Below are positions 52,895 through 63,283 of a DNA stretch of 64,000 bases, piece by piece. Positions within the stretch are counted from its first letter, which is position 1. Each line of letters opens with the position of its first letter. The translations under genes were made by a program, and so were the position numbers. Origin of the DNA: Gammaproteobacteria bacterium (GTDB taxonomy: Bacteria > Pseudomonadota > Gammaproteobacteria > Arenicellales > Poriferihabitantaceae); assembly GCA_024644945.1 (NCBI GenBank), contig JAHEGU010000002.1, positions 94,209 through 158,208 on the forward strand, given 5' to 3'. The notes below the pieces were generated by a model. It had not been told where the DNA came from and did not search any database. It saw only the letters and a program-made list of their open reading frames with translations.

Positions 52895-53754
52895 CCGGTC
52901 CAGCCCAGCTTGGATCGAAGCACATCGAAGTGATCATGTGAGTCAATCCGGATCATTGATAGTTTATTTTCAGCGCGGCGTAATTGAATGATCTCACCAC
53001 CTTTGAGTTCGCAAACGATCAATCCATCCAGTGCCAGATTGGCATGAGTTTCAGAGATTTTCAAAGAATCTATTTCAACCAGGGAGTTTTCATGAATGAT
53101 AATAGGTCGGTTACTGAGTGTATGCGGGCATATTGGCGAAATGCTGATTACCGACAAAGTCGGATAGATAATTGGCCCACCCGCGGAAAGAGAATAGGCG
53201 GTAGATCCAGTCGGTGTTGCCACTATCAAACCATCGCTGCGGGTGTGGCTTACGAAGCGGCCATCGATATGGGTTTCAAATTCAATTAAACGACCGGTAT
53301 TGCCTTTAGAGATGACCGCGTCGTTGACTGCTATGCCTTGAAAGGCGATCTCATTATCTTTGATAACACTGGTCTGCAGCAGAGTGCGCTTCTCGATTGA
53401 ATAGTCGCCATTGATCAACGATTCCAGGCACTGCTCAAGTTCGCTCAGTGAGATATCAGTGAGAAATCCTAGTCTTCCCAGGTTTACCCCGACTGCTGGC
53501 ACATCATGGCTGGAAAGCAAGCGTGCGGCATTAAGCATGGTGCCGTCACCTCCGACCACCATCGCAATGTCTATTACTGCGTTTAATGGCTGATTCTGAT
53601 CGTCAATTCTTTCCCCATCTATTTCTGCGGAAGTCGTGCTACCAAGCAGGACTTTTAATCCATTTTTCTCCAGCACCTCGCGTACCTTCACCAGCACGGG
53701 CGCTACGCTGCTGTCTCCAAATTTGCCGAACAATCCGACCTTAGAAATATCCAC
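52891..53754 (-). CDS. nadK: NAD kinase
   Basis: MVVGGDGTMLNAARLL...NLGRLGFLTDIS...SDGLIVATPTGSTAYSLSAGGPI; 4-bp overlap with recN. Confidence 0.97.
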   Translation of the reverse strand: MDISKVGLFGKFGDSSVAPVLVKVREVLEKNGLKVLLGSTTSAEIDGERIDDQNQPLNAVIDIAMVVGGDGTMLNAARLLSSHDVPAVGVNLGRLGFLTDISLSELEQCLESLINGDYSIEKRTLLQTSVIKDNEIAFQGIAVNDAVISKGNTGRLIEFETHIDGRFVSHTRSDGLIVATPTGSTAYSLSAGGPIIYPTLSVISISPICPHTLSNRPIIIHENSLVEIDSLKISETHANLALDGLIVCELKGGEIIQLRRAENKLSMIRIDSHDHFDVLRSKLGWTG

Positions 53755-53963
53755 TATGATTTCAATAAGTTAAATGGTAAAGATGTATCAGGTTGTAAAT
53801 ATCGATCAGCTGCCGATATACGCTAGATCCTGATGGGGCAATGAAGTATAAGCGGGTTACGTTAAAAAACAATCTTGACAGCATTGTGACAGGATTGATA
53901 TTTGTGGTCTGATAACGATATATATCTTAGCTGTACATACTATTTCTATACCTTTGAACATCG

Positions 53964-55022
53964 ATGAGTGACAAAGAAGACCTGCCATTAGGTTCCCGAG
54001 CTGAGATGGTATTAATGGGGCTGATAAGCAAATACATCAGTGAAGGCAGTCCGGTCGGTTCAAGGACGCTATCTCGCGAGACTGATCTGGATCTCAGTCC
54101 CGCCACTATTCGTAACGTGATGTCAGATCTTGAAGAACACGGACTGATCGAAGCGCCTCACACTTCGGCTGGTCGCGTTCCGACTCCTAAAGGATATCGG
54201 TTTTTTATAAACTGCCTGATGGACACGGGATCAATTAATCAAGATGCTCTGGCTGACTACGACGATGCCTTTAGCGGAATCGCGGACCCCAAGAGTATCC
54301 TTACCAGCGCATCCGAAATGCTGTCCCAGATCACCTCGTTTGCTGGAATGGTATCGACGCCCAGTAAAATCAATATAAAATTTCGTCAGATAGAGTTTCT
54401 TAAACTGTCACAACAGACAGTTTTGGCAATTTTGGTTACCAATGATGGTCAGGTGCAAAACCGGGTATTGTCGACGAGTAAGGAATATAGCGATAGCGAA
54501 CTGGTAGAGGCTGCCAATTTTTTCAACGCCACTTATGGCGCCTGGAGTCTCGATGAGGTACGCACCGATTTGGCACAACATATGCGCGCCGATCATCGGG
54601 ATATGCATCGAGAGATGCGCACCGCGATCAGAATGGCGGGTGAACTATTTGAGAATGAAACAGATGCTGAATTAGAGTCGGTGCTAGTAAGTGGAGAGAA
54701 CAATCTTTTGGCAGTGCCAGATTTCTCTGAGCTTGAAAAAATAAAACAACTTTTTGATACCTTTAAAACTAAACAGGTGCTGTATGACTTGTTGCAGAAA
54801 AGTATGACGACTTCTGGCGTACAGATTTTTATTGGTGAGGAGTCTGGTTATAAAATCCTGGAAGACTGCAGCGTGATTGCGGCCCCATATGAGGTGGACA
54901 GCACGCGGGTCGGGGTGGTGGGGGTGATCGGACCCACCAGGATGCAATACGAAGAGGTCATTTCGGCAGTTGATATTACCGCCAGACTTCTTGGCAGCGC
55001 CCTGAGTAACAGCGCCCACTGA
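53964..55022 (+). CDS. hrcA: Heat-inducible transcription repressor HrcA
   Basis: LISKYISEGSPVGSRTLSRETDLDLSPATIRNVMSDLEEHGLIEAPHTSAGRVPTPKGYRFFI. Confidence 0.97.
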   Translation: MSDKEDLPLGSRAEMVLMGLISKYISEGSPVGSRTLSRETDLDLSPATIRNVMSDLEEHGLIEAPHTSAGRVPTPKGYRFFINCLMDTGSINQDALADYDDAFSGIADPKSILTSASEMLSQITSFAGMVSTPSKINIKFRQIEFLKLSQQTVLAILVTNDGQVQNRVLSTSKEYSDSELVEAANFFNATYGAWSLDEVRTDLAQHMRADHRDMHREMRTAIRMAGELFENETDAELESVLVSGENNLLAVPDFSELEKIKQLFDTFKTKQVLYDLLQKSMTTSGVQIFIGEESGYKILEDCSVIAAPYEVDSTRVGVVGVIGPTRMQYEEVISAVDITARLLGSALSNSAH

Positions 55023-55054
55023 ATTTTTCGAACTCTGACCCAGGATCTCCCTGC

Positions 55055-55591
55055 ATGAGCAATCTCGGTCAATTATTTGACCAGCTCAGAGCCTTCGATC
55101 GTCCACCTGTGGAAACCTGGCACCCGGACAAAACGGTTGAATTCGACCTTCGGATAAGCGCAAGTGGAGAATGGATTCACGAGGGCGGAGTTATCCCCAG
55201 GAAAAGACTGGTCAAGCTGTTTTCTACAGTATTGGTATTACGGGACGGTCAATACTATCTGGTCACACCTCATGTGAAATACCACATTCAAGTCGATGAG
55301 GCGCCGTTTATGGCGGTAGAGTTGCGTATCGAGGGGAGCGGTGAATCACAGGAGTTATATTTTCGAACTGACATGGACGAAGTGGTAATGGCGAATGCGG
55401 ATCATCCATTATCTGTCACCGCTGACCCACAAAACGGACAGCCGCGGCCGTTGGTTGAAGTTCGGGATGGGCTGTGCGCTAAGTTGACTCGTCCGGTATA
55501 TTATGAACTCGCGCAGATTAGCACGGAGTTCGAAGGCCATCATACGGTTCCTGGTGTATTCAGCGGCGGCATTTTCTTTAAAATGGTTTAA
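55055..55591 (+). CDS. DUF1285 domain-containing protein
   Basis: ISASGEWIHEGGVIPRKRLVKLFSTVLVLRDGQYYLVTPHVKYHIQVDEAPFMAVEL. Confidence 0.85.
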   Translation: MSNLGQLFDQLRAFDRPPVETWHPDKTVEFDLRISASGEWIHEGGVIPRKRLVKLFSTVLVLRDGQYYLVTPHVKYHIQVDEAPFMAVELRIEGSGESQELYFRTDMDEVVMANADHPLSVTADPQNGQPRPLVEVRDGLCAKLTRPVYYELAQISTEFEGHHTVPGVFSGGIFFKMV

Positions 55592-55728
55592 TCAGCTCTG
55601 GATATTCGGCCTCAAATCGACGATCATCCCACCTGGTTAAGTGAGCGAAACATTCAGTTTCCAGGGCTCGCGAATGTTTTTCGCGGAGCTGCCGGGAACG
55701 CTAACAGATTAGACTGGAGCAATACCTC

Positions 55729-57555
55729 ATGAGCTGGCAAAAACAGATACTTAGAGTTGACCTGAGTGCAGGGACCGCGGTGACCGAGCCACTCAATTTG
55801 GAATGGGCGGATCAGTACCTCGGAAGTCGTGGCCTGGCAAGCAAATATCTTTGGGAAGAAATGGATCCTGCAGCAGATCCGCTAGGCCCGGACAATGTAC
55901 TAATTTTTGCCACCGGCCCTTTGACAGGAACCATGGCATCCACAAGTGGGCGCTATGCGGTAGTAACCAAAGGCCCGCTCACTGGCGCAATCGCCGCGTC
56001 GAATTCGGGTGGAAAGTTCGGTGCCGAACTCAAGTATGCGGGTTATGACATGGTGATCATCAGCGGCCGTTCAGAAAAGCCCGTTTACCTGTCGATACGC
56101 GACCATAGGGCCGAATTATTACCGGCCGATGAAATCTGGGGCAAGACCGTGTGGGAGGCTGATGAATGGATTCATAAGCAGGCGCAGGACCCTCAGACTA
56201 AGGTGGCAGCAATTGGCGTCGCTGGGGAACAGGGCTCTCGGTTTGCCTGTGTGGTCAATGATCTGCATCGTGCCGCTGGACGCTCCGGTGTCGGGGCAGT
56301 CATGGGCAGCAAGAACCTGAAGGCCATCGCCGCCCGCGGGACAGTAGGAGTGACGGAAGATAATTCCGATGCCTTTATGAAAGTTGCAAAATCGGTGAAT
56401 GCTGAGCTGCATGGTAGTAGCGCTCGTCGTGGCCTGATGCGCTATGGCACCCACGCCATGATGGACAGCATGCAGGAGTTCGGTGGATTACCCACTGAAA
56501 ATTTCAAAAAAGTTTCATTCGCGGGTGAGGAAAAAATAAATCACAAAGCAGTGACAATTAAGAATAGAAACGGCCACAAGAATCTAATACGTAATGCTGC
56601 CTGTTTCGGTTGCACAATAGGCTGCGGTCGATTGGCGAAAATTGACCCTGAACATTTCAGTGTTAAAGACCGACCAGAGTACTGGAATGCATCAGGCGGC
56701 CTTGAATATGAAACTGCCTTTGCTTTCGGACCCGTTGTAGGTGTGGATGATCTGGATGCGATGACTTTTGCCGGCTTTATGATGAATGAGCACGGTATGG
56801 ATCCAATTTCGTTCGGTGTAACACTGGCGGCCGCAATGGAACTCTATGAGATTGGTGCGATTACAAAAGAACAGACTGACGGTATTGATCTCAGCTTCGG
56901 TAGCGCCGAAGCGCTTGTAGTAATGTCCGAGAAGACCGGAATACAGGAGGGCTTCGGAAAAGATCTAGGGCTTGGTTCGAAGCTTCTATGTGAAAAGTAT
57001 GGTCACCCAGAGCTCGCTATGGTGGCTAAAGGTCAGGAATTTGCCGGCTATGACGCTCGTGCCATGCAAGGCATGGGGCTTGGCTATGCCACGAGTAATC
57101 GCGGCGCTTGTCATTTGCGCCACGACACCTTCGAACAGGATATGGCGGATCCTGGCACTAAGGGTAAGGCTGAAGCAGTTAAGACCTCACAGGACTTCGT
57201 GTCCATGGTCGATTCCACCGGTCTTTGCTTGTTCACCACCGCCGTATGGGGTTATGAACACTTCGCAGATATGATCAATGCCACTTGTCCAGGTGACTGG
57301 GACGCTGAGCGAATTCGCCAGACCGGTGAACGAATCTGGAACCTGGAGCGACTGTTTAACAACGCAGCCGGTCTTACTAGCGCAAATGACACGCTTCCGC
57401 CCCGCATGCTCAAAGATCCAGTCCCAAGCGGGTTCGCCAAAGGTGGAGTGTGCGAACTGAATGTCCTGATTCCCGAATACTATAGCTTGCGCGGCTGGGA
57501 TGAAGGCGGCCATCCCACTGGTGAAAAACTTTCTTCATTGGGGATAAGTTTGTAA
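55729..57555 (+). CDS. Aldehyde:ferredoxin oxidoreductase family protein
   Basis: ILRVDLSAGTAVTEPLNLEWADQYLGSRGLASKYLWEEM...FATGPLTGTMASTSGRYAVVTKGPLTGAIAASNSGGKFGAELKYAGYD; Fe-S motif CFGCTIGC plus a distal Cys in DSTGLCLFTT. Confidence 0.95.
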   Translation: MSWQKQILRVDLSAGTAVTEPLNLEWADQYLGSRGLASKYLWEEMDPAADPLGPDNVLIFATGPLTGTMASTSGRYAVVTKGPLTGAIAASNSGGKFGAELKYAGYDMVIISGRSEKPVYLSIRDHRAELLPADEIWGKTVWEADEWIHKQAQDPQTKVAAIGVAGEQGSRFACVVNDLHRAAGRSGVGAVMGSKNLKAIAARGTVGVTEDNSDAFMKVAKSVNAELHGSSARRGLMRYGTHAMMDSMQEFGGLPTENFKKVSFAGEEKINHKAVTIKNRNGHKNLIRNAACFGCTIGCGRLAKIDPEHFSVKDRPEYWNASGGLEYETAFAFGPVVGVDDLDAMTFAGFMMNEHGMDPISFGVTLAAAMELYEIGAITKEQTDGIDLSFGSAEALVVMSEKTGIQEGFGKDLGLGSKLLCEKYGHPELAMVAKGQEFAGYDARAMQGMGLGYATSNRGACHLRHDTFEQDMADPGTKGKAEAVKTSQDFVSMVDSTGLCLFTTAVWGYEHFADMINATCPGDWDAERIRQTGERIWNLERLFNNAAGLTSANDTLPPRMLKDPVPSGFAKGGVCELNVLIPEYYSLRGWDEGGHPTGEKLSSLGISL

Positions 57556-57572
57556 AACATAAATTTGTCTTG

Positions 57573-57600
57573 ATCCCGGAGTCCGGGATAACGTTTTTTT
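57573..57600 (+). terminator. Terminator-like hairpin after the AOR gene (also copy A of a REP-like palindrome)
   Basis: ATCCCGG-AGT-CCGGGAT followed by AACGTTTTTTT. Confidence 0.7.
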
Positions 57601-57634
57601 GGCGGGGCATGACGCAATTACCGCAGGCGTCGTC

Positions 57635-57660
57635 ATGGGGAGTCAGGATGGGGAGTCAGG
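57635..57660. repeat. 13-bp tandem duplication
   Basis: ATGGGGAGTCAGG x2, exact. Confidence 0.9.
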
Positions 57661-57692
57661 ATGAGGAAAGCCGCGGCCTGCTGAAAAATAAC

Positions 57693-57720
57693 GAGATTCC
57701 GGGTCGCAATCCGGGATGAA
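57693..57720. repeat. REP-like imperfect palindrome, copy B
   Basis: GAGATTCCGGGTCGCAATCCGGGATGAA; its reverse complement resembles copy C (TCATCCCGG...). Confidence 0.5.
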
Positions 57721-57726
57721 GTAATC

Positions 57727-59388
57727 TCACTCAATCACCGTCGCCAGCCCTTCACCTCTTGGATCAGAAGCCGCGGAAACCGCGCCGCTTTTCTTGTCGA
57801 TAACCACTGCGTGCATGTTGCCCCATGTGCGACCGCGAGGTTCAAGTGTGTGTCCCTTGACGTACAGCCGGACAATTTGCTTTGGCGTTAAAGCATCAGG
57901 TTCATACTGAATGTGGTCAGGCAGGTACTGATGGTGAAAACGGGGTGTGCTCACGATCTCTGCGGCACTGGCGTTCTGCTTGAACGCGAGAGAACCTAGC
58001 AGCACCATCGAGATAATGCGGCTACCACCTGGAGTGCCCAGCACTGCGATTCTGTCCTCGGTCTCGAGAAACGTTGGACTCATGCTCGACAGCATGCGTT
58101 TGCCAGGTTCAATCGCATTTGCTTCGGCGCCTACCAGGCCATATACATTTGGAACGCCCGGTTTGGCTGAGAAATCATCCATTTCGTCGTTCAACAACAC
58201 CCCGGTGCCAGGAGCAACATACGCGGAGCCAAAGGGGTAGTTTATGGAAAGCGTGGCGGCGACACGATTACCGGAATCATCGACTACCGAAAAGTGCGTT
58301 GTGTCTGCGCTCTCTAAAATTTCACCGGTAGCTGAAGGTAATTCACCACTAGGGGTAGCATGCGCCATATCAATTGACCGGCTAAGCGCTTCGGCATAGT
58401 CGGGGCTAAGCAGGCGTTCGGTCGGCACCTCAACATAGTCACTATCGCCCATATACTCGGCGCGGTCTCGGTAGGCGCGACGCATTGATTCCACTACGAG
58501 ATGTTTAACGGTGATGTCGTCCTTTGCGTCGAGGTCATAATGAGAGAGAATATTCAAGGCGATGGACATCACCAATCCACCAGAAGAGGGCAGCGCAGCC
58601 GAAGTCAGCGTCATGCCACCATATTGAGATTGAACAGGTTTGCGCACTTTGACACGATACTGAGCTAAGTCGTCCATTGTCCACAAGCCGCCATCCTGCT
58701 GCACACCGTTGGCCAGCGCCTCGGCAACCTTACCCCGATAGAATCCATCGAATCCTTTTTCCGCAATTAGACGTAGAGTGGCTGCCAGATCACTCTGCAC
58801 CAGGGTCCATCCAATTTCGGGTACCTCACCATTGTCGAGAAAAATTGCGGCGGCGGCTGGTGATTTCCGAATTGCGTCGTGGCGAAAGTTCATTAGTCGA
58901 TGATAATGCTCGCCTACCTCAAAACCCTGTTCTGCATAGTCAATAGACGGCGCCAAACTGGTTTCCAAGGGCAATTTGCCGTAAAGACTCGAAAGCCACA
59001 CTAGCGCTGCTGGTTCTCCTGGGATGCCGGCTGCTAAGGGGCCATCTACGGAACTCCCTGGCACGACTTCCCCGGTCTCATCGATATACATGTCACGGCT
59101 GGCCGCATTGGGTGCTTTTTCCCGGCCGTCCAGCATGAAGTCTTTGCCGGTGCTCGCGTCATGAAGCAGCCAGAATCCACCGCCACCCAGGCCTGAGCCC
59201 GTCGGTTCGACCACGGCCAGGGCTGCGGTTATCGCAACCGCCGCATCGAACGCATTTCCGCCCTGCTGCAGCATTCTAATGCCGGCCTCGGTGGCCAGCG
59301 GATGGGCGCTGGCGACACCCGACGCAGCGCCGGCAAGACGGGTGAACAACAACAAAGTGAGCACAATAAAACGGGTAAAAGTCATCAT
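57727..59388 (-). CDS. ggt: Gamma-glutamyltransferase
   Basis: VASAHPLATEAGIRMLQQGGNAFDAAVAITAALAVVEPTGSGLGGGGFWLLHDA...catalytic TTHFSVVDDSGNRVAATLSINYPFGSAYVAPGTGVLLNDEMDDF. Confidence 0.97.
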   Translation of the reverse strand: MMTFTRFIVLTLLLFTRLAGAASGVASAHPLATEAGIRMLQQGGNAFDAAVAITAALAVVEPTGSGLGGGGFWLLHDASTGKDFMLDGREKAPNAASRDMYIDETGEVVPGSSVDGPLAAGIPGEPAALVWLSSLYGKLPLETSLAPSIDYAEQGFEVGEHYHRLMNFRHDAIRKSPAAAAIFLDNGEVPEIGWTLVQSDLAATLRLIAEKGFDGFYRGKVAEALANGVQQDGGLWTMDDLAQYRVKVRKPVQSQYGGMTLTSAALPSSGGLVMSIALNILSHYDLDAKDDITVKHLVVESMRRAYRDRAEYMGDSDYVEVPTERLLSPDYAEALSRSIDMAHATPSGELPSATGEILESADTTHFSVVDDSGNRVAATLSINYPFGSAYVAPGTGVLLNDEMDDFSAKPGVPNVYGLVGAEANAIEPGKRMLSSMSPTFLETEDRIAVLGTPGGSRIISMVLLGSLAFKQNASAAEIVSTPRFHHQYLPDHIQYEPDALTPKQIVRLYVKGHTLEPRGRTWGNMHAVVIDKKSGAVSAASDPRGEGLATVIE

Positions 59389-59407
59389 AGTTCAAACCGT
59401 CATGATG

Positions 59408-59959
59408 TTATTGAGTCGTCGGAGCGTGTATAAAATATCTGCGGTAGTACTTGAGTTCTTCGATGGACTCGCGAATGTCATCCAGAGCTTTATGTGTATT
59501 TTGTTTTTTAAATCCGCCCAACAGGTCTGGTCGCCATCGAGTAACCAGTTCTTTAATTGAGCTTACATCTAAATTGCGGTAGTGCAAATAGGATTCAAGT
59601 TTAGGCATGTAACGAGCCAGAAAGCGTCTATCCTGACAGATCGAGTTGCCACAAAGCGGAGAATGGTTTCCTGGAACAAATTTACGAATAAATTCCAAGG
59701 TCTGCGCCTCAGCTTGCGCAGTAACTACTTTCGAGTATTTGACTCTATTGACCAAACCGCTTTCGGTATGGGTGCGGGTATTCCATTCGTCCATGGCAGC
59801 GAGCCGCTGCAAAGGCTGTTTGATAGCGATGACCGGTCCTTCTCCAAGGGAGTTCAGTTGTGCATCGGTAACGACGGTGGCGATCTCAATGATGACATCC
59901 TTCTCAGGCGATAGTCCGGTCATTTCGAGATCGATCCAGACCAGATTTTGAGGGTGCAT
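59408..59959 (-). CDS. orn: Oligoribonuclease
   Basis: [32 protein letters not shown]...[35 protein letters not shown]...[18 protein letters not shown]. Confidence 0.98.
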   Translation of the reverse strand: MHPQNLVWIDLEMTGLSPEKDVIIEIATVVTDAQLNSLGEGPVIAIKQPLQRLAAMDEWNTRTHTESGLVNRVKYSKVVTAQAEAQTLEFIRKFVPGNHSPLCGNSICQDRRFLARYMPKLESYLHYRNLDVSSIKELVTRWRPDLLGGFKKQNTHKALDDIRESIEELKYYRRYFIHAPTTQ

Positions 59960-60018
59960 AGTGATTAATTATCCATTGTTAGTATTGTGACGGCAGGGCC
60001 GCCCGATTCTGAGTTTGG

Positions 60019-60783
60019 TTAAGACAGCTGGTGTTTTAATTGTGCCGCCAAAGTCACCAATGCCACTGCGGCTGTTTCAGTTCGAAGAATAAGATCACTC
60101 GCGCACAGGGATCTGGTACCTGGATGCGCAGATAGAATCGCTTGCTCTGCATCGCTGAATCCTCCTTCGGGGCCCGTCATGAGAAGAATGTGATCCACCG
60201 GGGACATTATGCCTTCTGCGACCTGATAAATCGACTCGCCTCGCTGGTCTCCATAAATAAAAAGAACCCGCTGATCCGAATCCTGTAACAACGACCCGAC
60301 GGTCGTGGCGGATTTTACTTCGGGCAGATACAGCTGCCGGGTCTGTTTACATGCGCTATGTATAATCCGCAGCCAACGATCGCGCATTTTATCCTGGAAT
60401 CGAACCACACTGAAATCACAGTCCAGTGGTACAAAGGTATTCACACCGAGCTGTGTGGCCATATCCAGCAGTATACTTTGACGTTCGCCCTTTGGTACCG
60501 CCGTTGCCAGGGTTAGTTTTATACTCGCGGCGGGTTTTTGCACTGTATTAAGAAGTCTGGCGACCACCGACTCCGGTTTCGATCCGATTGAGGTGATAGT
60601 CGCTTCACCCAGAAGACCAGTTCCGTTGGTCACATGGATTGGGCTGCCTATCTGCAACCGCCTGACCCTGAGCGCGTGGACTGCTTCGAGAGTTGACAGG
60701 CTGACATGTTCCTGTCCCGCTTTGAATGACTCAACAATAAAAAGCGGGGGAATCTTAGATTCTGTCTGTTGTGCGGTTTTCAT
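60019..60783 (-). CDS. rsmE: 16S rRNA (uracil-1498-N3)-methyltransferase
   Basis: HALRVRRLQIGSPIHVTNGTG...LATAVPKGERQSILLDMATQLGV...LLMTGPEGGFSDAEQAIL. Confidence 0.93.
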   Translation of the reverse strand: MKTAQQTESKIPPLFIVESFKAGQEHVSLSTLEAVHALRVRRLQIGSPIHVTNGTGLLGEATITSIGSKPESVVARLLNTVQKPAASIKLTLATAVPKGERQSILLDMATQLGVNTFVPLDCDFSVVRFQDKMRDRWLRIIHSACKQTRQLYLPEVKSATTVGSLLQDSDQRVLFIYGDQRGESIYQVAEGIMSPVDHILLMTGPEGGFSDAEQAILSAHPGTRSLCASDLILRTETAAVALVTLAAQLKHQLS

Positions 60784-61511
60784 GGAGAAGTGGGATAGAT
60801 ATCGAAGCGCACTAGTTTACTTTTGGTTGAGCCGGTGTTACCGGGCAATAAAGGGGCCGCATAATGCGGGCGTTTAACCACCACTCTGCGACTTGCGTTA
60901 CGAAGCGCGAGCTTGAGTAATTCAACATGATCCTGTTTGTCCTCAGCTAGCATTAGCTGAAGCAATTGCAGTGGTTTCTTTGGTGCGGCAGAGCCCGGTC
61001 GGGGTGGATACATTGGATCGATGTAAATTACCTCAATAGGCGCATTCATTTTCTTAAGATACTCGACGCTATTATCCTGCAGCCATAAAAGGTTTTTGGT
61101 GATCTCATCATTATCACATCTCTCCAATGCATTGTTGACTAAAGCATGTACCACCGGATGCCGTTCCACAGCAACTACCGGTATTGCGTGTGAAGCGATG
61201 TGCGCCGCGTCGATGCCCCATCCGCCTGTGCAATCTACAACCGAACTGGCGCCATAGCCAATCGCTCGCATTAAAGGATCGACGCCCTGGTTCTGTTGTC
61301 GTGCCGAAATCTCTGGGTAATATGGCCGTTGCCGATCAGCCTTACAGTCGATCAGTCCAAGCCTGCCTTGGTGATCGTAAACCAGAAGAAATCGACATGT
61401 GGTGTCGGCGCTTCGCATTACTGGTGTTATCCCAAGATCTTGAACAAGCTGCTGGCAGCCTTGTTCATGTTCGGAATCAAGTAACAGACTATATTCGTCA
61501 AGCGGTAACAA
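60780..61511 (-). CDS. rsmJ: 16S rRNA (guanine-1516-N2)-methyltransferase
   Basis: [16 protein letters not shown]...[20 protein letters not shown]...[28 protein letters not shown]. Confidence 0.94.
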   Translation of the reverse strand: MLPLDEYSLLLDSEHEQGCQQLVQDLGITPVMRSADTTCRFLLVYDHQGRLGLIDCKADRQRPYYPEISARQQNQGVDPLMRAIGYGASSVVDCTGGWGIDAAHIASHAIPVVAVERHPVVHALVNNALERCDNDEITKNLLWLQDNSVEYLKKMNAPIEVIYIDPMYPPRPGSAAPKKPLQLLQLMLAEDKQDHVELLKLALRNASRRVVVKRPHYAAPLLPGNTGSTKSKLVRFDIYPTSP

Positions 61512-61589
61512 AAGCTGAATCTATATATTTGGATTTGGGCAGGTATAATATCCTGCCCGTCAACAATCATCATACTAACGAGGTCATTT

Positions 61590-62405
61590 ATGGGATTTTT
61601 AGCCGGTAAGCGTGCGCTGGTCGCGGGTATCGCCAGCAATCGTTCGATCGCATGGGGTATTGCTCAGGCGATGCGCCGGGAAGGCGCTGAACTTGCGCTG
61701 ACCTATCCAAATGACAAGCTTAAAGCACGGGTCGAAAAATTTGCCGCAGAACTTGAATGCAATATTGTTCTGCCATGCGACGTGGCCAGCGACGAACAGA
61801 TTGAATACCTGTTTAGCGAGCTTGGAAACTTTTGGGATGGCCTTGATGTTCTTGTCCACTCCATCGCATTTGCACCTGGGAGCGAGCTGGAAGGTCTTTA
61901 TCTGGATGCGGTGACAAGGGAAGGCTTCTTGACTGCACACGAAATCAGTTCTTACAGTTTCGCAGCAATGGGCAAGGCAGCGCTACCTCTGATGAAGGGT
62001 CGAAATGGTGCGATGTTGACCCTGACATATATCGGATCGGCGCGTTCGATGCCGGCTTACAATGTCATGGGCCTGGCCAAGGCTAGCCTCGAAGCCAATG
62101 TGCGCTATATGGCCCAGTCTGTAGGCGCAGACGGCATTCGAGTGAATGGGATTTCCGCTGGGCCAATTCGTACATTGGCCGCTTCTGGTATTAAAAACTT
62201 CAGGAAAATGCTGGATCATTTTGAACACGTGGCACCGTTGGGTAGAGCTGTGACCATCGACGAAGTGGGCAATGCGGCGGCGTTCCTGTGCTCCGATCTG
62301 GCGTCTGGAATAACGGGCGAAATTACCTACGTGGATGGTGGATTCAACACTGTTGGGATCAGCGATTATTTTGTTAATGAGCCGGGAGTATCAGGCGGAG
62401 GGTAA
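61590..62405 (+). CDS. fabI: Enoyl-[acyl-carrier-protein] reductase (NADH)
   Basis: [44 protein letters not shown]...[20 protein letters not shown]. Confidence 0.98.
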   Translation: MGFLAGKRALVAGIASNRSIAWGIAQAMRREGAELALTYPNDKLKARVEKFAAELECNIVLPCDVASDEQIEYLFSELGNFWDGLDVLVHSIAFAPGSELEGLYLDAVTREGFLTAHEISSYSFAAMGKAALPLMKGRNGAMLTLTYIGSARSMPAYNVMGLAKASLEANVRYMAQSVGADGIRVNGISAGPIRTLAASGIKNFRKMLDHFEHVAPLGRAVTIDEVGNAAAFLCSDLASGITGEITYVDGGFNTVGISDYFVNEPGVSGGG

Positions 62406-62423
62406 CCACCGCGATTCGGTTGA

Positions 62424-62456
62424 TACGTCATCCCGGGCTCGATCAGGGATCCCAGG
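62424..62456. repeat. REP-like imperfect palindrome, copy C
   Basis: TACGTCATCCCGGGCTCGATCAGGGATCCCAGG. Confidence 0.55.
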
Positions 62457-62506
62457 CTGAATACTGAGGTCCACAATCCAGTGCGCGGCGCCGGCTATCG
62501 GGGCGA

Positions 62507-63283
62507 TTAAATCTTGCTCCCGATAAATAAAAACCTGTTCACGCAGAAAAAATACTCTCCCTGATCTCCAAGCTTTTCCAGATCGTCGCGCCAGAGAGCA
62601 GACTGTTCTTTGCTGATGGCTCCCCTTTTGTATGCATTACCGCTTAGCCAGTTGAGTGAGCTGACCGAAAAATTTCCCGGATCAAAATCTGTGTTAAGCA
62701 ACGGGATGGCTTCTTTGTGGGTAACATTTATGCCGGCTTCGTGCATTAACCTGGACAGTCGACCTGGTAGATTTGGACTTGGTACGGTTTTATCCCAGGC
62801 AGTAAAAATCGTGTCGGTAAGTTCTGGGTGATGGCTATGCATGATTGCGCTGCGCCAGTCGGTCTCCAGTATGGCGACTCGACCGCCGTTGCGAGTAACT
62901 CGGGAAAGTTCGCCGATAGCTTTGGCTACGTCGCCGACATAAAGCAATACCTGGGTACAGGTCACCGCATCAAAATGGTTGTCGTCAAACGGAAGCTCCT
63001 TGACATTGGCTATTCGGGAGGTTACCTGACCAAGCCCTGTGCAACGTTCCATGGTTGCATCAATCATTTCCTCAGATTTGTCGATTGCCATAACTGTGCC
63101 ATTGTTGCCCACAAGATTTGCCAGTTCGTAGGTTAAAAATCCACTGCCGCAGCCGGCATCTAGTATATTCTGTCCGGGTTGGACCGTGAGTGCGTCCAGG
63201 GTCACTCGGCGTTGATTGATAATTTCCGGGGCGCTATAGCTAGTGTTTAAGGTTGCAGGAGAGTAGTGGATGGATTCGGCCAT
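62507..63283 (-). CDS. Class I SAM-dependent methyltransferase
   Basis: GQNILDAGCGSGFLTYELANLVGNNGTVMAIDKSEEMI...AVTCTQVLLYVGDVAKAIGELSRVTRNGGRVAILETDW; start trimmed to MAESIHYSP. Confidence 0.92.
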   Translation of the reverse strand: MAESIHYSPATLNTSYSAPEIINQRRVTLDALTVQPGQNILDAGCGSGFLTYELANLVGNNGTVMAIDKSEEMIDATMERCTGLGQVTSRIANVKELPFDDNHFDAVTCTQVLLYVGDVAKAIGELSRVTRNGGRVAILETDWRSAIMHSHHPELTDTIFTAWDKTVPSPNLPGRLSRLMHEAGINVTHKEAIPLLNTDFDPGNFSVSSLNWLSGNAYKRGAISKEQSALWRDDLEKLGDQGEYFFCVNRFLFIGSKI

